From NCBI GenBank assembly GCA_001724355.1, contig MEEF01000010.1:62001-126000 (forward strand): 64,000 nucleotides of DNA, in the 5' to 3' direction. The notes beneath the pieces were generated by a model. The model saw only the letters and a list, made by a program, of their open reading frames with translations, did no database searches and was not told the DNA's origin. The position numbers and the translations under genes are program-made. Shown here in pieces: positions 27,996-37,600 of this stretch (position 1 is the first letter of the stretch; each line of letters starts with the position of its first letter). This DNA comes from Mesorhizobium sp. SCN 65-20. Lineage in GTDB: Bacteria; Pseudomonadota; Alphaproteobacteria; Rhizobiales; Rhizobiaceae.

Positions 27996-29180
27996 TCAGT
28001 GTTCCCGCGATGCCGCGGCGTGACTTGCCGCCTCATGAAGGCTGACGGGGCCATAGGTCTCGCCGCTCGCGCTGCCGGCAAGCACGAAGCCCCTGGGTGT
28101 CTCGACGAGAGCAAGACTCTCCTCCGCAAGCAGGATCCAGAATACCGGGTTTGGAATATCGGCCGCGACCGCTTGCGCCGACATGGCCGCATCCTCGATG
28201 AGAGGCCGGGCACGCCGCAGCAAAAGGTCGCCCGCGGCGGCTACCGGTCTTTTTGTTGCATAGGCAATCAGGGCGTCGACCGACCGGGCATCCACCCGCC
28301 CAAGCAACCGTCCAGCAGCGGGCGGCCGATACTTGCCGAGAGCGTCACCGTATCCCTCGATGTACTCGTAGAGTCGCGCTCCGGTGTCGTTCGCCACGGC
28401 AATCCGGATGCCGCCATCGGTGTCGACGACCCAGCCCTGCTCCTCCTTGCCCTGGATTTCAACCGAGTAGCCGCCGCGAATGCCGATCGGCGCCTCGGGC
28501 GTTTCGGCCGATGCTGCAGCAAGGCCTATGGCTACGCACAGCGGGTCGGTCAGTGAATGGTGGAAGCCCGCTATGCGAGCAGCGGAAAGACGTTTGCTTC
28601 GCCTGGGATTGGCAAGGATGAGCCCTTCCATCGCGGCCGCATAGGAAGCGTCTTCCACCTTTCGTAGCTCTGGGCAGTGCGAAATCCACTCGGCCGCACG
28701 CCGGGAAATCGGATCTGCCTTCTCCGCAGCGTAGAAACGATCATCGAGGCTGTTCAGGAATGGAGCACGGCCGCCGGAGAATCCGGTCTGCTCGCTTGCA
28801 GCTGCCGGATTGGCATCCACCCAGGCGATCATCTCCTGCAGCAATCCCGCCTGGGTGGCTGCGCCCATGGCTATCAACCCCGCCAGGGCATCGGCGAAGA
28901 TGTGCTTTGCCTTGTGCCCACTGTTGTGGATGAACTGGCTGTGACCGCCATTGTTGACCTGCGCCAGATAGAAGTCGGCGTGGTAGGCCTGCAGCGCAAG
29001 TGAGGGCAGTTCGTGGCGACGATACAGGCCACGGTCGAACATCGCGTTGACGTAGTCGACTACACCCTGGACGATGTCGTCGTCGCGGTATTTTGTTTGA
29101 TTGAAAGACGAATCCGACAAGATGATCGGCATTGTCGAGTTGCCCGCGGGCGGTTGCTTGCGTCTGCCAAACAATGCCAT
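27996..29180 (-). CDS. DUF4375 (DMP19-like) domain protein with a long unknown C-terminal half
   Basis: A 394-residue soluble protein from an ATG with GAGGAGA eight bases upstream. Residues about 25-150 contain the DUF4375/DMP19 pattern: VDYVNAMFDRGLYRRHELPS, FYLAQVNNGGHSQFIHNSGH and an FLNSLDDRFYAAE segment. DMP19-type domains are known from a neisserial DNA mimic, but this one is not unusually acidic, so mimicry is not implied. The second half (about 170-394) is unrecognised, with GLILANPRRSKRLSAARIAG, VDTDGGIRIAVANDTGARLY and WILLAEESLALVETPRGFVL. Stands alone; upstream is the VOC/erpA unit. Confidence 0.75.
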   Translation of the reverse strand: MALFGRRKQPPAGNSTMPIILSDSSFNQTKYRDDDIVQGVVDYVNAMFDRGLYRRHELPSLALQAYHADFYLAQVNNGGHSQFIHNSGHKAKHIFADALAGLIAMGAATQAGLLQEMIAWVDANPAAASEQTGFSGGRAPFLNSLDDRFYAAEKADPISRRAAEWISHCPELRKVEDASYAAAMEGLILANPRRSKRLSAARIAGFHHSLTDPLCVAIGLAAASAETPEAPIGIRGGYSVEIQGKEEQGWVVDTDGGIRIAVANDTGARLYEYIEGYGDALGKYRPPAAGRLLGRVDARSVDALIAYATKRPVAAAGDLLLRRARPLIEDAAMSAQAVAADIPNPVFWILLAEESLALVETPRGFVLAGSASGETYGPVSLHEAASHAAASREH

Positions 29181-29237
29181 CTGCGATGTCTCCTCTTGGC
29201 GCTTCATGCAACGCTCGAAGACACTGGCACACAAATA

Positions 29238-29633
29238 TCAATTTATGGTTGTTTCGGATCGCCTCTCGACCAGTCCGATCGTGTTGCCCGCCGGATCCTT
29301 CAGGAAGGCCATCCATTCGCTGTCGCCGGCCGGCCCGAACACGCCTTCGGTGTCGCGATGCACCAGGGCAGGCGCGGCGGTGAAGGGGACGCCGTGTTCC
29401 GACGCCCGTTCGTGGAACGCATCAAGATCGTCGATGTCGAGATAGACGGTTCCCTGGGGCACGCCGCCGGTGAAGAATAGCCTGACGTCGCCGACGAGGA
29501 TGAAGCCGATGCCGGGCGGGTCATAGCGGGCATGGACGTGCAGCCCGAAGACCTCGAGCCAGAAGGCGAGGGTCGCGTCGATATCGCGACCGGCCGAGAG
29601 CGCAACCTGGCGGAGCGCTCGCGGCCTGCGCAT
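29238..29633 (-). CDS. VOC-family (glyoxalase/dioxygenase fold) protein
   Basis: A 131-residue protein with one vicinal oxygen chelate module pair: AGRDIDATLAFWLEVFGLHV, GFILVGDVRLFFTG, GTVYLDIDDLDAFHERASEH, and FLKDPAGNTIGLVERR, with the terminal Glu at the usual ligand position. It may be a metalloenzyme or a binding protein such as bleomycin-resistance types. Substrate unknown. The ATG lies one base after the erpA stop, so it is probably co-transcribed with it. Confidence 0.82.
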   Translation of the reverse strand: MRRPRALRQVALSAGRDIDATLAFWLEVFGLHVHARYDPPGIGFILVGDVRLFFTGGVPQGTVYLDIDDLDAFHERASEHGVPFTAAPALVHRDTEGVFGPAGDSEWMAFLKDPAGNTIGLVERRSETTIN

Positions 29634-29634
29634 G

Positions 29635-29982
29635 CTAGATGGAGAAACTGGTGCCGCAGCCGCAGCCGGCGACCGCGTTGGGGTTCTTGATATGGAACGA
29701 CTGGCCCATCAGGTCGTCGACGAAGTCGACCACCGAGCCGCCCATGTAGACCAGCGACAGGTCGTCGATGAGCAGCGTCGCGCCGTCCTTTTCGATGGCG
29801 ACGTCGTCGTCGTTGCGGCCTTCCACCAGGTCGAACTTGTAGGAAAAGCCGGAACAGCCGCCGCCTTCCACCGAGATGCGCAACGCCGTCTTGCCGGGTT
29901 CGCCGGCAACGATCTTGGCGATCCGCTTGGCAGCGGCCTCGGTCATGTCAACTTTCATGGCGGTCTTGGCGTCTGCGCCCAT
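29635..29982 (-). CDS. erpA: A-type iron-sulfur carrier ErpA
   Basis: A 115-residue HesB/IscA-family protein that carries Fe-S clusters to target enzymes. The three cluster cysteines are present: [13 protein letters not shown] and the C-terminal [10 protein letters not shown]. Start [13 protein letters not shown] at 29982 has AAGG nine bases upstream; a GTG three codons earlier is less likely. It is divergent from the dGTPase gene and followed by a VOC gene after one base. Confidence 0.93.
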   Translation of the reverse strand: MGADAKTAMKVDMTEAAAKRIAKIVAGEPGKTALRISVEGGGCSGFSYKFDLVEGRNDDDVAIEKDGATLLIDDLSLVYMGGSVVDFVDDLMGQSFHIKNPNAVAGCGCGTSFSI

Positions 29983-30053
29983 GGGCGTCACCTTGCTTTC
30001 TGGTTTTCATGATAGGTATGAAGCGACCCAGGGCAAGTCAACAGGTTGGGAGC

Positions 30054-31274
30054 ATGGACGGCGAGCGGCAACTTGGCGACATTGGCTTCGGCTACCGGCC
30101 GCGGGCCGCATATGCCTGCGACCCCGCGCGCTCGCGCGGGCGCCTGGTCGACGAGGTCGAAAGCCCGACGCGCACGCCGTTCCAGCGCGACCGCGACCGC
30201 ATCATCCATTCGACCGCCTTCCGCCGGCTCAAGCACAAGACCCAGGTCTTCGTCGCGCATGAGGGCGACCATTTCCGCACCCGGCTGACCCACACCATCG
30301 AGGTCGCGCAGATCGCCCGAGCGCTGGCGCGTGCGCTGCGCTGCGACGAGGACCTGGCCGAGGCGATCGCGCTCGTCCACGACTTCGGGCACACGCCGTT
30401 CGGGCATACCGGCGAGGATACGCTCAACGAGCGAATGGCGGCATGGGGCGGTTTCGACCACAACGCCCAGTCACTGCGCGTGGTAACCAAGCTCGAACGG
30501 CGATATGCGGAATTCGACGGCCTGAACCTGACCTGGGAAACGCTGGAAGGCCTGGTCAAGCACAACGGCCCGCTCACCGACGCTGCCGGCAACGGATTGA
30601 AGGGGCCTGTACCGCAGGCGATCATCGACTATTCCGAGCTGCACGACCTTGAACTCGACCGATTCGCCAGCCTCGAGGCACAGTGCGCGGCGATAGCCGA
30701 CGACATCGCCTACAACACCCATGACATAGACGACGGCCTGAGAGCCGGGCTGCTCACGCTCGACATGCTCGGCGAGGTGTCGTTGCCGGCGAGCATCCTG
30801 CGCGGCGTTCGCGAGCGTTATCCCTCGCTTGATGCAGTGCGCACCGGTCACGAGCTGATGCGGCGCCAGATCACCATCTTCGTCGAGGACGTGATCGCCA
30901 CTTCCGCGGACCGGATCGCCCGCATGAAACCGGCCAGCCCCGATGACGTTCGGGCTGCCGGCGAGGCGATGGTCACGTTCTCGACTGAGATGACGGTGCA
31001 GGAGAAGGAGCTCAAGACCTTCCTCTATCGCAACATGTACCGCCATCCGGAAGTCATGAGGGTTCGGGCGAACGCGGATGCGATCGTCCGGGACCTGTTC
31101 GATGCCTATTTTGCGGATCCCCGGGCCATGCCGGAGGGGTGGCGCGAGGGGCTCGATCGCTGCGAGGATCGGGTCAAGGCGCGCCATGTGTCGGACTTTT
31201 TGGCCGGCATGACCGACACCTATGCGGTCAAGGAGCACCGACGCTTGTTTGACCATACGCCCGATTTGGTTTAG
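30054..31274 (+). CDS. dgt: deoxyguanosinetriphosphate triphosphohydrolase-like protein
   Basis: A 406-residue HD-superfamily enzyme hydrolysing dNTPs to deoxynucleosides and triphosphate. N-terminal signature [20 protein letters not shown] is followed by the HD metal site: [20 protein letters not shown], then [21 protein letters not shown]. It belongs to the rhizobial short-form group rather than the 505-residue E. coli Dgt. The start at MDGERQLGD is chosen because the conserved region begins soon after; ATGs at 30009 and 30018 are alternatives. argS begins 60 bases downstream. Confidence 0.9.
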   Translation: MDGERQLGDIGFGYRPRAAYACDPARSRGRLVDEVESPTRTPFQRDRDRIIHSTAFRRLKHKTQVFVAHEGDHFRTRLTHTIEVAQIARALARALRCDEDLAEAIALVHDFGHTPFGHTGEDTLNERMAAWGGFDHNAQSLRVVTKLERRYAEFDGLNLTWETLEGLVKHNGPLTDAAGNGLKGPVPQAIIDYSELHDLELDRFASLEAQCAAIADDIAYNTHDIDDGLRAGLLTLDMLGEVSLPASILRGVRERYPSLDAVRTGHELMRRQITIFVEDVIATSADRIARMKPASPDDVRAAGEAMVTFSTEMTVQEKELKTFLYRNMYRHPEVMRVRANADAIVRDLFDAYFADPRAMPEGWREGLDRCEDRVKARHVSDFLAGMTDTYAVKEHRRLFDHTPDLV

Positions 31275-31336
31275 GCCGGACGCAAATTCCCGGCATTTGT
31301 GCCGGTTTTCACGCAATGCCACCCAGAGCCGAGCAG

Positions 31337-33094
31337 ATGAACATTTTCGCCGATTTCAACGAGCGGATCACCAAAGCCGTCGAAGCGCTTGAATTGACTC
31401 CGAAAGATGGCGGCGTGCTCGATTTGACGCGTATCGCCGTCGAGCCACCGCGAGACGCCAGCCATGGCGACCTCGCGACCAATGCGGCAATGGTGCTGGC
31501 CAAGCCCACCGGCCAGAACCCGCGCGCGCTGGCCGAACGGCTGGTGACGGAACTCGCCAAGGACACGGATGTCGAGAAGGCGGAAGTGGCCGGCCCAGGC
31601 TTCGTCAATCTGAAGCTCAAGGACGACTTCTGGCACAGGCACCTGACCGCGCTTCTCGCGAGCGGCACCGACTATGGCCGCTCCACCTTCGGCCAGAAGA
31701 AGCGCGTCAACGTCGAGTACGTCTCGGCCAATCCGACCGGTCCGATGCATGTCGGGCACTGCCGCGGCGCGGTGGTGGGCGACGCCCTCGCCAATATCCT
31801 CGGCTTCGCCGGCTACGACGTGACCAAGGAATACTACATCAACGACGCCGGCGTGCAGATCGACGTGCTCGGCAACTCGGTGATGCTGCGTTACCGCGAG
31901 GCGCTGGGAGATCACATCGGCGAGATTCCTGCCGGGCTCTACCCGGGCGATTATCTCGTCCCGGTCGGCCAGGCGCTGGCCAAGGAATTCGGCCGCAAGC
32001 TGCTGGAGATGCCGGAAGACGAGGCGCTCTCGCTCGTCAAGGACCGCACCATCGATGCGATGATGGACATGATCCGGGAGGACTTGGCGCTGCTCAACGT
32101 GCGGCACGAAGTGTTCTTCTCCGAACGCACGCTGCACGCCGACAACGCAAAGGCGATCCGCTCGGCGATCAACGACCTGACGCTCAAGGGCCACATCTAC
32201 AAGGGTACGCTGCCGCCGCCCAAGGGCGAGAAGCCGGAAGACTGGGAAGATCGCGAGCAGACCCTGTTCCGCTCGACCGAGGTCGGCGACGACATGGACC
32301 GGCCGCTGGTGAAGTCGGACGGCTCCTTCACCTATTTCGCCGCCGACGTCGCCTATCTCAAGGACAAGGTCGATCGCGGGTTCCAGGAACTGGTGTTCGT
32401 GCTCGGCGCCGACCATGGCGGCTACGTGAAGCGGCTCGAAGCCCTCGCCAAGGCTGTCGCCGGGGATGCGGTCAAGCTGGACGTCCTGCTTTGCCAGTTG
32501 GTGAAGCTGTTCCGCGACGGCGAGCCGGTGCGCATGTCCAAGCGGGCAGGGGAGTTCATCACCCTGCGCGAGGTGGTCGAGGAAGTCGGCCGCGATGCGA
32601 TCCGCTTCATGATGCTCTATCGCAAGAGCGACGCGCCGCTGGACTTCGACTTCGCCAAGGTCACCGAGCAGTCCAAGGACAACCCGGTGTTCTACGTGCA
32701 GTATGCCTCGGCACGCAGCCATTCGGTGTTCCGGCAGGCGAAGGAGCAGCTTGGCGACGTCGACCTCGCTCGCGGCAGCCTGGTCGCGCATGTCGAGCGG
32801 CTGACGGACGAGGGCGAGATCGCGCTGGTCAAGAAGCTCGCCGAGTATCCGCGCCTGATCGAGTCCGCCGCCCAGTCGATGGAGCCGCACAGGCTGGCCT
32901 TCTATCTTCATGATCTTGCCAGCACGTTCCATTCACATTGGAACCGTGGCACGGACAACCCAGACTTACGGTTTGTTAAGGTTAACGAGCCAGAATTGAC
33001 CTATGCCAGACTCGGGCTGGTGCAGGCTGTTTCGGACGTTTTGACGTCGGGCCTTGCGTTGATCGGAGCGGATGCCCCCACCGAAATGCGCTAG
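31337..33094 (+). CDS. argS: arginyl-tRNA synthetase
   Basis: A 585-residue class I synthetase charging tRNA-Arg. The N-terminal Add-1 domain ([16 protein letters not shown]) precedes the HIGH-type motif [19 protein letters not shown] near residue 134. The KMSKS equivalent is [14 protein letters not shown]. The anticodon-binding DALR domain ends the protein ([16 protein letters not shown]-like, read as [16 protein letters not shown], to [12 protein letters not shown]). Full length. It is followed 103 bases later by the SPOR-domain gene, the usual rhizobial order. Confidence 0.97.
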   Translation: MNIFADFNERITKAVEALELTPKDGGVLDLTRIAVEPPRDASHGDLATNAAMVLAKPTGQNPRALAERLVTELAKDTDVEKAEVAGPGFVNLKLKDDFWHRHLTALLASGTDYGRSTFGQKKRVNVEYVSANPTGPMHVGHCRGAVVGDALANILGFAGYDVTKEYYINDAGVQIDVLGNSVMLRYREALGDHIGEIPAGLYPGDYLVPVGQALAKEFGRKLLEMPEDEALSLVKDRTIDAMMDMIREDLALLNVRHEVFFSERTLHADNAKAIRSAINDLTLKGHIYKGTLPPPKGEKPEDWEDREQTLFRSTEVGDDMDRPLVKSDGSFTYFAADVAYLKDKVDRGFQELVFVLGADHGGYVKRLEALAKAVAGDAVKLDVLLCQLVKLFRDGEPVRMSKRAGEFITLREVVEEVGRDAIRFMMLYRKSDAPLDFDFAKVTEQSKDNPVFYVQYASARSHSVFRQAKEQLGDVDLARGSLVAHVERLTDEGEIALVKKLAEYPRLIESAAQSMEPHRLAFYLHDLASTFHSHWNRGTDNPDLRFVKVNEPELTYARLGLVQAVSDVLTSGLALIGADAPTEMR

Positions 33095-33197
33095 GTTTGC
33101 TGGGATTTCCTGTCACCTTTTGCCCACATTGCGCTGGTAAGGGCCAACCTTACGCGACGTCCCCGGGCGTCCGAAAAGTGCGAGTTCGGGAAAAATA

Positions 33198-36100
33198 ATG
33201 GCAGACAGAACCCAGCTGAAGATCGCCGATAACAAGAACGATTTCGCCGAAGAAGATCCGTTCGCTGAACTGACGAGGATCATGGGCTTCGACCCTCGCC
33301 AGCCCGTTGTGCGCAACGACGCTGGCGCTGCTGGCGCGCGCGTGGAGCCTGCGCTGGACGATGACTTCGGCATCGATCTGGAAAAGGAACTGCTTGGCGA
33401 ATTGGCCGGCGACGATCATTCCGTCGCGCCTCAGTATGCCGAGCCCCAGGCCTATGTCGAAGCCGATGAGCCGGTAGCCTATGCCCAGGGTGGCTATGCG
33501 CCCGCCGACGAGCCCGTGGCGCCTGTGTTCGAGGACGAAGCTCGGTACGAGCAGTCGCGCGAGCCGCATTTCGATGCCGACACTGCCTTTGACGATGCGC
33601 TGGCCGCGTCGTTCGAGCAGGGGCTTGAGCTTGAAAACGAGCTGATCGCCGAGCCGGCATACGGAAACGAGCCGGAGGTGGATTTCGCCCCAGCTGCCGC
33701 GCACTACGAGCCAGCCGCGGAAGCTGGGCAGGCCTTCGACGACGCGTTGGATGCATCGTTCGAGCAACATTTCATGCTCGAAGACGAGTTGCTGCCTGCC
33801 GACGCCCAGGAAGCCCAGTTTGACGCGCCCGCCGCTTACCGCGAGCGGACCGAGGCGGAGCTGGACGCCGATTTCGACACCGCCATGGCGAATGTCGACA
33901 TGAACTTCGCTGCCCATGACAATGCGCAGTACGAGGCCGAGGTCGTCGCGGAAGAAGATCATCTGACGCTTGGCGACTATCAGCCGGCCGAGCCGGAGAT
34001 GGCATTCTCGGAGCAGGACCTGGTCGACGAGGCGCAGGAACCGGCGCCGGTTGCCCAGGCTGCAGACTATGACGAATTCGAGCGCTCCTTGCACAGCGCC
34101 CTTGCAGACGACGAGCCTGCATATGAGGCTGCCGATGCGGTCTATGAGGCCGTGGTTGAAGAGCCTGCCTATGAGCCCGTCGCTGTCGAGGAAGACAAGC
34201 CAGTAGTGGCGGCGCGCCAGGAGGACAGCCTCGAAGACGAACTCGCCGCGCTCCTCGGCACCATGAGCAGCCAGGTCAAGGCGCTGGTCAATCCGGCCGT
34301 CGTGCCGCTTCGGTCGGCCGCCGAGTCCGTCGTCACCGAGCCTGTCCACGCCAAGTCGCTTTGGGCTCCCGAACAACCCGTCGAGAACGTCGACGAGCCG
34401 GTTGCCGAGGCATACGCCTATGCGCCCGCCGCGACCTACGCCGATGAAGCGGCCGAGGTCGAGGAACCGCAGTTCGAGGTGCAAGCAGCTGCGCCGTCCT
34501 TCGACGAGACGACCTACGACGAGCCGGTGCTCGAGACCGAGCAGCACGACGAGGTCAGCTTCGACGACGACGCCTTCGACGCCGCGTTCGAGCAGAACCA
34601 AGAGCCGGTCGAAGAGATCGCGCCGGCGCCGGTCCAGCGCGCGCCCGAGCGCCCGCTTGCCGCATCGCGCTACGAACAGGCCCGCAGTTGGGGCCTTGGC
34701 ACTCCGGTTGCGCCCAAGGTCGCGCCGGAATCCGACTATGCCAGCTACAGGCCGGCAGCTTACGCCGCGCCGGCGGCTGCGGCAGTTGCGGCAGCCTATG
34801 TCTCGCACTCGGCGTCCCAGGCCTACGCGCCTGCCCCCGAGGTTTCGGTTCAGGCGCCGCAGGATGAGCCTGCGATCGACCTGCACGACGATCTCGAGGC
34901 GGAGCTCTTCGCGGCGGTGTCCGCGGCAGACGATGCGCCGGAGATCGAGACCGTGGACGTGCCTGAAAAGGCTGTCGCAATTGCGGACGACCTCGACATC
35001 CCCGAGCTTTCCTTCGAGGACGACACCCCGCCTGCCGCGGCCTTCGATGACCTGGAGAACGAGTTCTCCAGCCTGATGCACGAAATGAACGTTGCCGAGA
35101 CGGCTCCCGCCGCGGCGACGCCGAGCTATCAGTCGAATCCGTATTCAGCTGGCTTCGACCGGCAGGAGCTCCGCGAGGTCACGCCGGCCCAGCCGATCGA
35201 ATTCCCGGCTGCCGCCGCAGCCGGCGCGCTCGCTGCTGCCGGCGCTCTGGCCGGCCGTGATCGGCAGGCCGGTAACAGCAATGATGCGCTCGCCGGTTTC
35301 GATTTCGGCTCCGCTCAGGGTCGCGCAAGCTCTGCTGAGCAGGGGCCTGAGGACGATTTCGGCTACGATCCGGATTTCGACGAGGCGATGGAGTCTTCCG
35401 GCCTCGCCGGCACGCCGGTGGCCAAGCGTCCGGCTCGCCGCGGAATGATGATCGCAGCCGTCGTCGGCGCTGTGGCCGTGATCGGCGGCCTCGGCGCGCT
35501 GGCCTTCTCCTTCGGAGGCGGCGACGGAGCCGAGGCTCCGGTGATCGTGAAGGCCGATGACGGTCCGATGAAGGTTCGCCCCGAGAATCCGGGCGGAGCT
35601 GTCGTCCCCAATCAGGACAACAAGGTCTACGACCGCGTCGCTGGCGCTGCTCCGGGAGCCCCGACGCAGGAGAAGCTCGTCGCCAACACCGAAGAGCCAA
35701 TCGACGTCGTGGCCCAGGAGGCCGAGGCGCGCGCCAACGATAATCCCGCGTCGAGCGGGGATGACATGGCCGCGGCACCGGCTGCGAAGTCCGAGGACCG
35801 CGTCCAGCAGGCGATCGACAACGGCCAGCCGGACACCAGCGCGGAAACCGCCGCTGTCGCGCCGCGCAAGGTGCGCACCATGGTCGTTCGCCCGGACGGC
35901 ACTCTGGTTGCGCGCGAGGAGCCGGCTCCTGCGCCGCAGGTCGCCGCCGCCGAACCGTCCGATCCGGCCCCGCAGCGCGTAGCCAACCAGCCGGCCGAGG
36001 CCACCGGTACAGTGCCCGCCGCGAGCGCAACCGCTCCGGCCCTGGCGCCGGTGCCCGCCAAGCCGGCGGAGACGGCCAACACTCCGGCCAGCGCCCCGAT

Positions 36101-36446
36101 CGCACCGCAGCGTCCGTCCGAGCAGCCCGTCAACGTGGTCGGCGAGGTCAAACCGGACCAGGTGGCGGCAGTCGCTCCCGCGGCACCGGTCACTGCCGCC
36201 GCAGGTGGATGGGCGATGCAGATCGCGTCCCAGCCGAGCGAGGAGGCTGCCAAGTCGACCTACGCGGATCTGGTGAAGCGCTACGGCAGCGTGCTCAATG
36301 GCCGGGAAGTCAGCATCGTTAAGGCGGAAATCGCGGGCAAGGGCACCTTCTATCGCGTTCGCGTGCCGGCCGGCACCCGCAACGACGCGGTCGCGCTCTG
36401 CGAGAGCTATAAGGCCGCCGGCGGAAACTGCTTCGTCTCGAAGTAA
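33198..36446 (+). CDS. large SPOR-domain cell-wall protein with acidic repeated N-terminus
   Basis: A 1082-residue protein in three parts. Residues 1-745 are rich in Ala, Glu, Asp and Pro, probably disordered, and carry a repeated block of the form FDDAL-A-SFEQ (FDDALAASFEQ, FDDALDASFEQ, FDTAMANVDMNF, DDAFDAAFEQ). A single membrane helix follows at about 748-770 (MMIAAVVGAVAVIGGLGALA). A Pro/Ala-rich periplasmic linker leads to a C-terminal SPOR domain (about 1003-1082, WAMQIASQPSEEAAKSTYAD, VRVPAGTRNDAVALC). SPOR domains bind denuded peptidoglycan at division sites. The N-terminal part is therefore cytoplasmic. Lies between argS and nagZ; ended by a strong terminator. Confidence 0.92.
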   Translation: MADRTQLKIADNKNDFAEEDPFAELTRIMGFDPRQPVVRNDAGAAGARVEPALDDDFGIDLEKELLGELAGDDHSVAPQYAEPQAYVEADEPVAYAQGGYAPADEPVAPVFEDEARYEQSREPHFDADTAFDDALAASFEQGLELENELIAEPAYGNEPEVDFAPAAAHYEPAAEAGQAFDDALDASFEQHFMLEDELLPADAQEAQFDAPAAYRERTEAELDADFDTAMANVDMNFAAHDNAQYEAEVVAEEDHLTLGDYQPAEPEMAFSEQDLVDEAQEPAPVAQAADYDEFERSLHSALADDEPAYEAADAVYEAVVEEPAYEPVAVEEDKPVVAARQEDSLEDELAALLGTMSSQVKALVNPAVVPLRSAAESVVTEPVHAKSLWAPEQPVENVDEPVAEAYAYAPAATYADEAAEVEEPQFEVQAAAPSFDETTYDEPVLETEQHDEVSFDDDAFDAAFEQNQEPVEEIAPAPVQRAPERPLAASRYEQARSWGLGTPVAPKVAPESDYASYRPAAYAAPAAAAVAAAYVSHSASQAYAPAPEVSVQAPQDEPAIDLHDDLEAELFAAVSAADDAPEIETVDVPEKAVAIADDLDIPELSFEDDTPPAAAFDDLENEFSSLMHEMNVAETAPAAATPSYQSNPYSAGFDRQELREVTPAQPIEFPAAAAAGALAAAGALAGRDRQAGNSNDALAGFDFGSAQGRASSAEQGPEDDFGYDPDFDEAMESSGLAGTPVAKRPARRGMMIAAVVGAVAVIGGLGALAFSFGGGDGAEAPVIVKADDGPMKVRPENPGGAVVPNQDNKVYDRVAGAAPGAPTQEKLVANTEEPIDVVAQEAEARANDNPASSGDDMAAAPAAKSEDRVQQAIDNGQPDTSAETAAVAPRKVRTMVVRPDGTLVAREEPAPAPQVAAAEPSDPAPQRVANQPAEATGTVPAASATAPALAPVPAKPAETANTPASAPIAPQRPSEQPVNVVGEVKPDQVAAVAPAAPVTAAAGGWAMQIASQPSEEAAKSTYADLVKRYGSVLNGREVSIVKAEIAGKGTFYRVRVPAGTRNDAVALCESYKAAGGNCFVSK

Positions 36447-36471
36447 TCGACGCAAGGCGCATTGCAATCTG

Positions 36472-36505
36472 ACGGCGCGGCTCTGCCGCGCCGTTTTCGT
36501 TTTTC
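36472..36505 (+). terminator. Rho-independent terminator after the SPOR gene
   Basis: A perfect 9-bp stem ACGGCGCGG / CCGCGCCGT with a five-base loop is followed by TTTTCGTTTTTCC. It lies 26 bases past the stop. Confidence 0.9.
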
Positions 36506-36556
36506 CGGGCTTCGGGCCGATTCTATCGGTCTCAAAAAGGCGCTAAGCTTGACGTC

Positions 36557-37576
36557 ATGACCGAATCAAAATCGATGATCCTTGGCTGCGCAGGCCTTTC
36601 GCTCACCCCTGAAGAAGTCGCGCTGTACCGGCGCGAGCGGCCCTGGGGCTTCATCCTCTTTGCCCGTAACGTCAAGGAGCCGGAGCAGATCCGCGATCTC
36701 GTAGCCGCGATGCGCGAGACGGTCGGGCGGCCGGAGGCGCCCGTCTTCATCGACCAGGAGGGCGGGCGGGTACAACGCCTGCGTCCGCCGTTGGCTCCGA
36801 ACTATCCCGCCGGCGGTGCGCTTGGCGCACTCTACCAGAGCGACCGCGATGCCGGTCTGAGGGCGGCCTGGCTACATGCGCGCCTGCATGCCTTCGACCT
36901 TCGCCGCTACGGCATCACCGCCGACTGCCTGCCGGTTCTCGACGTGCCGGTGGAAGGTGCGAGCGACGTGATCGGCGCGCGTGCCTATGGCCGCGACCCG
37001 CAGGTGGTCACAGCGCTCGGTCGCGCGGCGGCGGAGGGGCTGCTGGCTGGCGGCTTGCTGCCGGTCATGAAGCACATTCCCGGGCATGGCCGCGCCACCG
37101 CCGACACGCATTTCGAGCTGCCGACGGTGCACACACCGCTCGACGAACTGCGTGCCCACGACTTCGCCCCGTTCAAGGCACTCAATCACCTGCCGGTCGC
37201 AATGACTGCACATGTGATCTTCAGTGCCGTTGACCCTGATGCGCCCGCGACGACCTCGCGCAGGGTGATCGAGGAGATCGTGCGCGGCGAGATCGGGTTC
37301 GACGGGCTCTTGGTCAGCGACGACATCTCGATGAAGGCACTTTCTGGGGATTTCCCGTCAAAGTCGGCCGCGATCCTTGCGGCGGGCGTCGATCTCGTCC
37401 TTCACTGCAACGGGGTGATGGAAGAGATGGAAGGCATTGCATCGCGTGCCATTCCGCTGGCGGGCAGGTCGCTGGAACGCGCCGAAAAGGCGCTCAAGGC
37501 GATCTCTGTGGGCGATGGCCGCGACGAAGCGCAGGTCAGGGCTGAATTCGGACAATTTTTCGAGGCAGTTGCATAG
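36557..37576 (+). CDS. nagZ: beta-N-acetylhexosaminidase NagZ
   Basis: A 339-residue glycoside hydrolase family 3 enzyme that removes GlcNAc from muropeptides during peptidoglycan recycling in the cytoplasm. The motifs are complete: FIDQEGGRVQRL, the flexible catalytic loop KHIPGHGRATADTHFELP with the Asp-His dyad, and the nucleophile segment LLVSDDISMKALSG. Sits upstream of scpA, 24 bases before its start, in the conserved rhizobial order. Confidence 0.95.
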   Translation: MTESKSMILGCAGLSLTPEEVALYRRERPWGFILFARNVKEPEQIRDLVAAMRETVGRPEAPVFIDQEGGRVQRLRPPLAPNYPAGGALGALYQSDRDAGLRAAWLHARLHAFDLRRYGITADCLPVLDVPVEGASDVIGARAYGRDPQVVTALGRAAAEGLLAGGLLPVMKHIPGHGRATADTHFELPTVHTPLDELRAHDFAPFKALNHLPVAMTAHVIFSAVDPDAPATTSRRVIEEIVRGEIGFDGLLVSDDISMKALSGDFPSKSAAILAAGVDLVLHCNGVMEEMEGIASRAIPLAGRSLERAEKALKAISVGDGRDEAQVRAEFGQFFEAVA

Positions 37577-37600
37577 CCTCTCAAAGAGAAGGCGCGGAAC

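Noticed and set aside
33150-35081. 643-codon minus-strand frame opposite the SPOR gene
   Set aside because: Produced by the repetitive Glu/Asp/Ala codons of the real gene read backwards (Arg/Leu/Val/Gly-rich); no motif.
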